From contig JAETNR010000020.1 of assembly GCA_021772055.1 (NCBI GenBank), positions 1 through 64,000 on the forward strand: 64,000 bases of DNA. The letters run 5' to 3'. Numbering within the stretch: the stretch's first letter is position 1; the number at the start of each line of letters is the position of its first letter. This DNA comes from Blautia sp. (GTDB lineage: Bacteria > Bacillota > Clostridia > Lachnospirales > Lachnospiraceae). Under the pieces are notes generated by a model that was not told the origin of the DNA, ran no database searches, and saw only the letters and a program-made list of their open reading frames with translations. This document shows positions 1 through 7,500 of the stretch, piece after piece. Made by a program: the position numbers and the translations under genes.

Positions 1-3
1 TAC

Positions 4-186
4 ATGAGATTCAGAGAAGCCGACCGGATGCTAAAGGATGATGGATGGTACGTGTCAGACATAAGCGGCTCACATTACCAATACAAGCACCCAACAAAGC
101 CCGGAAAAGTAAGCGTTCCGAATCATCCCGGTGACATCCCGAAAAGTGTTGTTAAATCCATACGCATTCAGGCGGGGCTGAAATAA
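4..186 (+). CDS. hicA: HicA-family toxin (type II toxin-antitoxin, mRNA interferase)
   Basis: 60-aa protein with the HicA pattern (ML..DGW....GSHYQYKHP...GKVSVPNHPGDIPKSVVKSIRIQAGL), directly followed by a HicB-like gene. Confidence 0.9.
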   Translation: MRFREADRMLKDDGWYVSDISGSHYQYKHPTKPGKVSVPNHPGDIPKSVVKSIRIQAGLK

Positions 187-237
187 GCCCCTGCCCCTTA
201 CAAATGATATAGATCACACAGAAAGGAGCAATGATTT

Positions 238-666
238 ATGAATTATGTATACCCGGCTGTTTTCTATGAGGAAGAGGGTACAATATCTGTCATTTTCCCC
301 GACTTAGGAAATCTTGCAACTTTTGGGGATAATGTGGCGGACGCTATGCGCATGGCTCAAGATGCCTGCGGTCTGTACCTGTTTACCGCCCTGCGTGACG
401 GCGAAGACCTCCCGGCTCCCAGTGCATTAAGCGAAATCAATCCTGCTGCCATTCTTAAAGATTTTGAAATGGAATCCGCTGCGGATAGTGCCTTTGTCAA
501 TATGGTACTGGTGGATATGACCGAATACGCAAGACAGCACAGCGACAAGGCGGTAAAAAAGACTTTAAGCATCCCCATGTGGCTGAATACTCTTTGCGAG
601 GAAAAAAGCATTAACTTTTCAAAAGTATTGCAGGATGCTTTATTGAAAAAAGTACAATCATTATGA
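238..666 (+). CDS. hicB: HicB-family antitoxin
   Basis: N-terminal YPAVFYEEEGTISVIFPDLGNLATFGDNVADAMRMAQDACGLYL is HicB-like; lies 3' of hicA with RBS gaaaggag. Confidence 0.88.
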   Translation: MNYVYPAVFYEEEGTISVIFPDLGNLATFGDNVADAMRMAQDACGLYLFTALRDGEDLPAPSALSEINPAAILKDFEMESAADSAFVNMVLVDMTEYARQHSDKAVKKTLSIPMWLNTLCEEKSINFSKVLQDALLKKVQSL

Positions 667-710
667 TTGGCAGCAGTTCCAAAGCAGAATATGCTTTACC
701 TGATAAGAAT

Positions 711-749
711 ACCGCCCCGACACTCGTCAAAGTATAAGGGGCGGTTTTT
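711..749 (+). terminator. Intrinsic terminator after hicAB
   Basis: accgcccc (711-718) pairs with ggggcggt (738-745), followed by a T run. Confidence 0.75.
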
Positions 750-998
750 CTATCCTATACGCGTTTTAAAAGCCCATTTTCGCCCTTTAATCCCTTACCC
801 TATAATTTTACCCTAAAGCCATTACAATCGAAATTTACCCGATTCATGCCTTGTAGCACTTTTGTCAAAAATATTTCTGCACGGCATATCCATAGTTCTT
901 TATCGCCCATCAACTATATTACTGTATTTTAAAACCGCATTTTGTGCTTTTTTATCTCTAAGCAAAGATTTCCCCGTCATACTCACCAAAATCGAAAA

Positions 999-1487
999 TC
1001 ACCCGTTTTCACGCCGATCATTTACGTTCTTCAAAATATTTCTGCGCATTGTTTCCGCCTTTCTTTGGCGTTGCTCCTCTGAAAGCTCTATTGAGGGATT
1101 TATCCGAATCCACATTACAGGGATATGTGCGCATATACTGACATCCTTATTCTCTGCCACAATCTCACATTCCTCCGGCCGTTCCGCTGCCAGTTTCCTG
1201 ATCCTGGTTATGTAACGCCCCTGTGAGAAAGAAACCGTTGCCCGATCATTATCCTTTACAAATTCAATCGCATTCTCTACATTACTGGTTATGTCCGACA
1301 GCAGGATTTCCCTCACCTCAGCGCCAATAGCTTCCGCAATCCGCTCCATAGCTTCCTCTGAAGCAAAGCCATTATTCACTATCCAGTGCAGTGATTTATT
1401 ACAAAGCCCTGTCCGACTGCAGATTGTTTCTGGTGTCATTTCCTTTGTTTCCATAATCTCTAGAACTCTTTTACCATTTACCCGCAT
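999..1487 (-). CDS. Helix-turn-helix (XRE-like) regulatory protein
   Basis: N-terminal VLEIMETKEMTPETICSRTGLCNKSLHWIVNNGFASEEAMERIAEAIGAEVREIL resembles an XRE-type HTH; the C-terminal part is unassigned. Confidence 0.6.
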   Translation of the reverse strand: MRVNGKRVLEIMETKEMTPETICSRTGLCNKSLHWIVNNGFASEEAMERIAEAIGAEVREILLSDITSNVENAIEFVKDNDRATVSFSQGRYITRIRKLAAERPEECEIVAENKDVSICAHIPVMWIRINPSIELSEEQRQRKAETMRRNILKNVNDRRENG

Positions 1488-1588
1488 ATTCTTCTACCTC
1501 CTATTTCCAAACTCTTGTGCATTACGATTATATAAGCTCAGACCCATTTGGGCTTTACCTCAGGCAGCAGGTGTATATAATGCCTATG

Positions 1589-1610
1589 TATTCGTACTTT
1601 AGTACGAATA
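1589..1610. promoter_or_regulatory. Candidate operator dyad (tattcgtact-tt-agtacgaata)
   Basis: Perfect 10-bp inverted repeat with 2-nt spacer about 100 bp upstream of the HTH gene start. Confidence 0.4.
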
Positions 1611-2225
1611 GTGTTCTTTCTCCTGGGCAAGCTTGCTCAAGGACAAACGCCCTTCGCTCGTCCCTTGTGACAATGAATATTTAAGGACTCGGACACTCTT
1701 ACAACATTTTTGTGGTCAGCATTCACCATCTGTGAAGAATGCCTTCCCGTATACGCACACCCATAACCTTTATTAACATTCTATTCAGAGCAATCTACAC
1801 TCCAATACCTCCGAAGCTAAAGGACGTCCCAAAGCGTACGCCCTTGCAGGTATCTCCAGGATACCTCTGTTCTACCAAATCAACAGCATTGCTTCTACCC
1901 TAATAGGAAATGACTCACAACATTTGGGTTATGAGCCGTAATAAATAAATGTCCTTCACTAAAACCTATCCCCTCATTCGCCCCAAAGGGAGAAAACCTT
2001 TTTCGTCAGAGCAACGATACCTTTGATTCGTCGTTTTGAAGCGTTGCATATATGTCCTGCTGCCTTTAATCCCCCCCTTATTCTCTATATCTTCTCGGAA
2101 TTTTGAGCCTTGATTTTCCAAGGCTTTTTCTTTGTCCATTTCAAAAATCCCCCCAGTTTTTTACATCTTTTTTTGGTACTTGGCTTGCATTTCTCCCCAT
2201 ACTATGCTATACTCTCAATCGTTGC

Positions 2226-2327
2226 AAAGCCCATCAAAACCAAGGTCTATAGGGCTTTCCGGCGGTCACCGCCGTTAAATGTGCCGAGTGTTCGAGACCT
2301 TCCACTCGTAAAACAAAACTAAAGGAG
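2226..2327 (+). promoter_or_regulatory. Pseudoknotted leader, candidate preQ1 riboswitch (HLout-like, possibly class III)
   Basis: aaagccc 2226-2232/gggcttt 2252-2258; cggcgg 2260-2265/ccgccg 2269-2274; loop aaggtct 2242-2248/agacctt 2295-2301 (pseudoknot); cgagtg 2285-2290/cactcg 2303-2308; RBS aaaggag 2321-2327, then a queT-like gene. Confidence 0.6.
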
Positions 2328-2336
2328 AATTGAATC

Positions 2337-2819
2337 ATGAAAAACAAAAACACTCTGTTTCTCGTGCAGGCTGCTGCTATCGGGGCTATCTATGTGGTTC
2401 TGACGGTACTGTTTGCGCCTCTTGGATTTGGGGAAGTGCAGGTGCGCTTTTCGGAAGCGCTGACGATGCTGCCGTATTTTACGCCTGCTGCTATTCCCGG
2501 ATTGTTTGTAGGTTGTCTGATCGCCAATTTTCTTGGCGGAGCCCTTCCTGTGGACATTTTATTCGGAAGCATCGCAACACTGATTGGTGCAGTGTTTACT
2601 TACCGGCTTCGAAGCTGCAAATGGCTGGCTCCCCTGCCTCCTATTGCTGCCAACACCATCATTGTCCCCTTTGTACTGTATTATGGATATGGAGTTAATC
2701 TTCCCATTCCCCTCATGATGCTGACTGTGGGAATCGGTGAGATTCTTTCCTGCGGCGTTCTGGGTATGATACTGCTTACAGGACTTTCCAGATACCCAAA
2801 ACACTTTTTCACGGAGTGA
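2337..2819 (+). CDS. queT: QueT family queuosine-precursor transporter
   Basis: 160-aa membrane protein with a QueT-like pattern (VLTVLFAPLGFGEVQVRFSEALTMLPYFTPAAIPGLFVGCLIANF). Confidence 0.85.
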   Translation: MKNKNTLFLVQAAAIGAIYVVLTVLFAPLGFGEVQVRFSEALTMLPYFTPAAIPGLFVGCLIANFLGGALPVDILFGSIATLIGAVFTYRLRSCKWLAPLPPIAANTIIVPFVLYYGYGVNLPIPLMMLTVGIGEILSCGVLGMILLTGLSRYPKHFFTE

Positions 2820-2831
2820 AAGCTTAAAGCA

Positions 2832-2894
2832 TATAGCTGCTGATTCCCCGGGGCCTGTTAAGGATGCAGGACCCGGGAAAAATCAGCAGCTATA
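2832..2894. terminator. Bidirectional terminator between queT and sigF
   Basis: 14-bp arms tatagctgctgatt/aatcagcagctata between convergent genes. Confidence 0.65.
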
Positions 2895-3603
2895 ATTTCT
2901 TCCGCATCTGCGCAAGGATCCGCTTCTCAAGCCTGGAAACCTGTACCTGTGAGATTCCCAATTCACCGGCAATCTCTGTCTGCGTCATGTCCTGGAAAAA
3001 CCGCATATAAATCAGTTTCCGCTCCATAGGATCCAGGGTTCTCAAAACCTCCTCCAGAAAAATATGATCTATCAGCTTTTCCTGCTGGTTTTCTTTTTCG
3101 GGAAGCTTATCCATCAGGGAAATCTCCGTTCCTTCTCCCTGATAGATTGTTTTATGCAGGGATTCCACCTCCACTCTGGATTCCATCGTCAGGATCAGTT
3201 CTTCCATAGGCATATCCATTTCTCCGGCAAGTTCCGGAAGAGTAGGTTCTCTTCCCAATCGTCCTTCCATTTCCTCCCGAAGCTTAAACACTTTGTACTG
3301 GCTTTCCTTTAAAGAACGGCTGACCTTCAAAATCCCGTCGTCCCTGAGAAACCTTTTGATTTCTCCTGCAATCATCGGAACCGCATAAGTGGAAAATTTT
3401 ACATCATAGGAAAGGTCAAACTTATCCACAGCCTTTAAAAGGCCGATGCTCCCGATCTGGATCAGATCCTCCATTTCCGCACCCCTGCCTGTAAAACGCC
3501 TGGCCACGCTGTAAACCAGCCCTATGTTTTCTTCAAACAATGTATCTCTTGCCTCTTTATCCCCCTGGTGTGCACGCCCGATCAGGGCAAGAGTATCCTC
3601 CAT
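2890..3603 (-). CDS. sigF: RNA polymerase sporulation sigma factor SigF
   Basis: Sigma-70 region 2/3/4 motifs (GSIGLLKAVDKFDLSYDVKFSTYAVPMIAGEIKRFLRDDG; TQTEIAGELGISQVQVSRLEKRIL); located after spoIIAB. Confidence 0.93.
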   Translation of the reverse strand: MEDTLALIGRAHQGDKEARDTLFEENIGLVYSVARRFTGRGAEMEDLIQIGSIGLLKAVDKFDLSYDVKFSTYAVPMIAGEIKRFLRDDGILKVSRSLKESQYKVFKLREEMEGRLGREPTLPELAGEMDMPMEELILTMESRVEVESLHKTIYQGEGTEISLMDKLPEKENQQEKLIDHIFLEEVLRTLDPMERKLIYMRFFQDMTQTEIAGELGISQVQVSRLEKRILAQMRKKL

Positions 3604-3605
3604 CC

Positions 3606-4031
3606 TTACCTCCTGATAACTTTCTTCATGTGCACAGTGGTTCCCTTTCCCACCTGGGATTCCACGGAAATTTCATCCATAAACGCTTCCATAAAGGTAA
3701 AGCCCATGCCGGAACGGTCCTTTTCCGGCTTTGTGGTGTACATGGGTTCCATGGCTTTTTCCACATCTGAGATCCCTACCCCTTCATCCTTCACGTCTAT
3801 CAGAAGTTCTCTTCCTTTCAGGCTGCAGGAAAGCCAAATCTTATGTACCTTTCCCTCATAGCCATGAATAATGCAGTTGGTCACAGCTTCTGAAACTGCT
3901 GTTTTAATATCTGCCACTTCCTCCAGCGTAGGATTCAGCTGCGTACAAAATGCAGCCACTGTTACCCTTGCAAGCCCCTCATTCACAGGCCTGCTGTCAA
4001 AAACGATCGTCATTTCATTGGTATTTTCCAT
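3606..4031 (-). CDS. spoIIAB: Anti-sigma F factor SpoIIAB
   Basis: HATPase serine kinase (SEAVTNCIIHGYEG, DVKDEGVGI, GMGFTFMEAFMDE) in spoIIA gene order. Confidence 0.93.
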   Translation of the reverse strand: MENTNEMTIVFDSRPVNEGLARVTVAAFCTQLNPTLEEVADIKTAVSEAVTNCIIHGYEGKVHKIWLSCSLKGRELLIDVKDEGVGISDVEKAMEPMYTTKPEKDRSGMGFTFMEAFMDEISVESQVGKGTTVHMKKVIRR

Positions 4032-4045
4032 AATAAGCTCCCTTC

Positions 4046-4384
4046 CTATTCTCCAATATTTTCGCAGGCTGCTTCCTGTCTCTGAATCTCCATATACCGG
4101 TGTACTCCGGATAACCGCAGCAATTTCTCAATATGGCTGTTTACCTGAATTGCCCTTATACAGCCGCTTCGCATCCCAAGAGCCCGGTATCTCCCCATGA
4201 TCAGACCGATTCCTGAGCTATCCATAAATCCTGTCTTTTCAAAATCAAATACAATCGTTTTAATATAGGTCTTTTCCATAATTCTGTCTGATTCCTTACG
4301 GATCATATCCGATACCGGATGATCCACTTCCGCAGGAAGCGTAATCGTCAGGCAGGCACCTTCTGTTTCAAACAACGGATTCAT
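4046..4384 (-). CDS. spoIIAA: Anti-anti-sigma factor SpoIIAA
   Basis: STAS domain with FMDSSGIGLIMGRY phosphorylation-site motif, upstream of spoIIAB. Confidence 0.93.
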   Translation of the reverse strand: MNPLFETEGACLTITLPAEVDHPVSDMIRKESDRIMEKTYIKTIVFDFEKTGFMDSSGIGLIMGRYRALGMRSGCIRAIQVNSHIEKLLRLSGVHRYMEIQRQEAACENIGE

Positions 4385-4509
4385 AAATCTTCTCCCCTCA
4401 TCTCACATTCCGGCAGCAGTTCAGCAGATTCTGAACTATTACACATTTTTTCCATTTTCTGTCAGTTTATGCATATTTTTTTCCTATTTCCCGTTTTTTT
4501 GTCTCAAAA

Positions 4510-4543
4510 GAAGAAAAAAAGGAGATGTGCTTATGCACATCCC
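4510..4543 (-). terminator. Intrinsic terminator after the zinc-ribbon TPR gene
   Basis: gatgtgc-ttat-gcacatc hairpin followed by a T run on the minus strand. Confidence 0.7.
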
Positions 4544-4592
4544 CTTCCACGAGGTTTCTCACCAAACTGTTCCTTACTTTGTATCCGCCGGA

Positions 4593-5894
4593 TTAATAAT
4601 CCTCATCGCCATAATCTCCCTCGCCATCAGATCCGTCCTCATAACCGCCGGATCCGTCCTCATAGCCATCAGAGCTGTCCTCCGAAGAGCTGTCGTCCCC
4701 GGAGCTTCCATCCTCCGCTCCGTCGCCGGAGTCCTCTGATTTTTCGCTTGAAATCCCCCTTACTCCGGTGGTATTGCAGACATACTCATACATCGAGCGC
4801 ATACTGTCCGTAAGCATATCCTCACGCACATTCTGTATAGACAAAGCCGCACTGTCATATTCCTCCTGAAGGAGATATGCGTAGGCAGTCAAAAGCGCCT
4901 CATAGCTGGTGCTCTTATTCCGCTCCTGTTCGATCTGCTTTGCCGCCGCCTCTGCGGTGCTGTCGGATTCCTCCGCTTTTCCCTTCGCCCTCGTCAGCTC
5001 CGCTCCCTGGCTTGCAAGGGACTCACTATACTTCACGATCTGCTGGTTTGCCTCTCTATAAATGTTCTGGCGGATAGCCGGCATCACCAAAAGCCAGAAC
5101 GCAGCCGCTCCGGCAGCAAAACCTGCCACCAGGGTGAAAAACAGAGGAATTCTGGAACGCTCTTTATAGGTTTTGGACTGCACCACAAATTCCATGCTTC
5201 CAATTTCCTCATCGCTCTCCTCGGAATCCGTCCGGAAAAATCCCTTTTTCTCCTGTTCCAGCCGGGTCGTCACGCCGGTCTGCTCATCCACCTCCCGCAA
5301 AAAACGCAGGGTGGTCGTGTTGGTTTTGTCAATGCGGATGGCCTTTTTTAAGGTTCTCCTGGCTTTGCTCCATTCTTCGTCCTTGATCTGGATAAGGGCA
5401 AGCAGGTGATAGCCCTTGATCAGCTTGGAGTTCTGGGAAAGAATCTTTTTCAGCTGGATCGCCGCCATATCCTCATGCCCTTCCCTGCACAAAAGCAGGG
5501 CGTAGTTATATTTACGTATTGTTTCATTGATTGCTTCCAGCTTATTGGGATTCGCCTGAAGCTTTCCGATATATTCCGAAGCAGGGTTTCTGGAAGACTG
5601 CAGGTTTTTGCTGATGACCCACTCACTCAATGCGGCCACTACCTCCCCTGTCTCAAAGTACACAAGCCCCAGCAGATTTCTGGCGGGAATATTCAGCTTG
5701 TTGTATGCCAGGCTCTGCTTCAGGCAGGTAATCGCACCTGAAAGATCACGTATACTGGCTTTTTCCAGTCCCTGGTTATAATAGTATTTGGAAATAAAGT
5801 CCACCTTTTTCTGAATCAGCACATTACATCCGCAGTGAGGACAGTAATCCAGATCCATGTCTGTCAGGAACGCGCCGCAGTTCATACAATTCAT
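4593..5894 (-). CDS. Zinc-ribbon/TPR membrane protein with acidic Gly/Ser/Asp/Glu-rich C-terminal tail
   Basis: N-terminal CxxC..CxxC (MNCMNCGAFLTDMDLDYCPHCGC), TPR-like repeats, one TM (IPLFFTLVAGFAAGAAAFWLLV), low-complexity acidic tail. Confidence 0.7.
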   Translation of the reverse strand: MNCMNCGAFLTDMDLDYCPHCGCNVLIQKKVDFISKYYYNQGLEKASIRDLSGAITCLKQSLAYNKLNIPARNLLGLVYFETGEVVAALSEWVISKNLQSSRNPASEYIGKLQANPNKLEAINETIRKYNYALLLCREGHEDMAAIQLKKILSQNSKLIKGYHLLALIQIKDEEWSKARRTLKKAIRIDKTNTTTLRFLREVDEQTGVTTRLEQEKKGFFRTDSEESDEEIGSMEFVVQSKTYKERSRIPLFFTLVAGFAAGAAAFWLLVMPAIRQNIYREANQQIVKYSESLASQGAELTRAKGKAEESDSTAEAAAKQIEQERNKSTSYEALLTAYAYLLQEEYDSAALSIQNVREDMLTDSMRSMYEYVCNTTGVRGISSEKSEDSGDGAEDGSSGDDSSSEDSSDGYEDGSGGYEDGSDGEGDYGDEDY

Positions 5895-5906
5895 TCGTAT
5901 TTCTCC

Positions 5907-6059
5907 TTATCTTGCACGCTTGCCGCCCTTGACCTCCCGCAGAAGTTCCTGCAGTACATCCAGGATATCCGTAAACTCCTTATCATAAATCGCACCTTCC
6001 GCATCTGTCACATCCAGGCAGGGCTCAAATTTCTTCAGTTCCTCTTCATAATCGATCAT
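5907..6059 (-). CDS. Small acidic protein of 50 aa (below the ORF-track cutoff)
   Basis: Manual translation: MIDYEEELKKFEPCLDVTDAEGAIYDKEFTDILDVLQELLREVKGGKRAR*; start codon overlaps the folC stop (ATGA). Confidence 0.6.
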   Translation of the reverse strand: MIDYEEELKKFEPCLDVTDAEGAIYDKEFTDILDVLQELLREVKGGKRAR

Positions 6060-7360
6060 ATTGTATCCTTTCTCTTATTGATGGCACTCTTAATTTCCCC
6101 CACAAGATAAAGGGAGCCTACACAGAACAGAAGCCCGTCCTCTCCCCGAATTCCAAGCGCCCGCCCGAAGGCCTCAGGAACCTTCCCGAAAGCCTGAACT
6201 TCCTTATAGCCTTCCTTCCGGAAAATATCAGCCAGCGTCTCTGCCGGAACCATACGGTATCCTCCCACCTCTGTCACTACCACATTCCGAAAATGAATCT
6301 GTTCACAGATGGTATGGATCATATCCGGATAGTCCTTATCATCCACAGCCGAAAACAGCAGAGTCAGAGGATATTCCTCCTGAAAGTGAACAGCCGTCTC
6401 CACAAATTTGGCAATCCCGTCTTCATTGTGGGCTCCGTCTACGATCACGCCAGGCAGAACCGTTTCCATGCGTCCCTGCCAGCGGGTATTCTGCATTCCC
6501 CTGCAAATAGTCTCCAATGGTGCGGGAATCTCCTTTTTCAAAACTTCCATTGTGATAAGGGCAAGTGCACCGTTCATTACCTGATATCTGGCTACAAAAG
6601 GAATCTTGAATACTGTATTTCCATAATACTCATTCTTCAGGGAAAAATCAATGCCTCCCCGGGTAATTTGAAGGATTTCCGTATCTTCCCTCTTCACTTC
6701 ATAAGCCGGGCTTCCAAGCTCCTCTGCTTTTGCCCGAATCACCTCTGCCGCTCTTCTGTCATTTCCGTCGTAGATCACCGGAACTCCCGGAACAATGATT
6801 CCTGCTTTTTCTCCTGCAATTTTCTCAATCGTATCTCCCAGATACTGCATATGGTCAAAACTGATGGATGCGATCACACAGGCTGCCGGATTTTCCACAG
6901 CCGTAGTTGCATCCAGCTTTCCTCCAAGTCCTGTTTCCAAAGTCACATAATCCACCCCTGCATCTGCGAAGATCACCATTCCCATCAAAAACAGCATCTC
7001 AAAATACGTTGGATGATAGCTTCCCTCAGCCACAAGCTCTTCGGAAAGCTTCTTCACTTTCAGGAATGCCTTAAGAAAAGTGTCATTATCAATATTTACC
7101 TCATTGATCTGAAATCTTTCGTTGATCTCCACAAGATGGGGAGAGGTAAAGAGTCCGCAGGAATACCCTGCCTCCCGGAGAATGGATGTTAAAAAGGCAC
7201 AGGTACTTCCTTTGCCATTGGTTCCTGCCACATGAATGACGCGGAATTTCTCCTGAGGATTTCCAAGTCTGCGTAAGCATTCCTTTGTATGCTCCAGTTT
7301 GTTCTTGGTTGTAAACTTTGGAGTCTCTTCAATATAAGCAACTGCTTCTTCGTAATTCAT
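6056..7360 (-). CDS. folC: Bifunctional folylpolyglutamate synthase / dihydrofolate synthase
   Basis: Mur-ligase-like motifs VIHVAGTNGKGSTCAFLTSILREAGYSCGLFTSPHL and LETGLGGKLDATT. Confidence 0.95.
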   Translation of the reverse strand: MNYEEAVAYIEETPKFTTKNKLEHTKECLRRLGNPQEKFRVIHVAGTNGKGSTCAFLTSILREAGYSCGLFTSPHLVEINERFQINEVNIDNDTFLKAFLKVKKLSEELVAEGSYHPTYFEMLFLMGMVIFADAGVDYVTLETGLGGKLDATTAVENPAACVIASISFDHMQYLGDTIEKIAGEKAGIIVPGVPVIYDGNDRRAAEVIRAKAEELGSPAYEVKREDTEILQITRGGIDFSLKNEYYGNTVFKIPFVARYQVMNGALALITMEVLKKEIPAPLETICRGMQNTRWQGRMETVLPGVIVDGAHNEDGIAKFVETAVHFQEEYPLTLLFSAVDDKDYPDMIHTICEQIHFRNVVVTEVGGYRMVPAETLADIFRKEGYKEVQAFGKVPEAFGRALGIRGEDGLLFCVGSLYLVGEIKSAINKRKDTI

Positions 7361-7500
7361 AAAAAATTCACCACTTTATCTAATGTATTCGCAACAGCTC
7401 CCGGGAAGATTTCCTCCCCGGATAAAAACCATTACGATATCATTATATATAAGTGGTGAAAGATGTCCAGTACCAATCGTAAGTTTTTATTCGACAAACC

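Noticed and set aside
2110-2322. 70-aa + strand ORF upstream of queT
   Set aside because: Overlaps the pseudoknotted leader; sequence is explained by RNA structure
2330-2698. 122-aa alternative-frame ORF within queT
   Set aside because: Overlaps the well-supported QueT frame; Cys-rich and non-homologous in appearance
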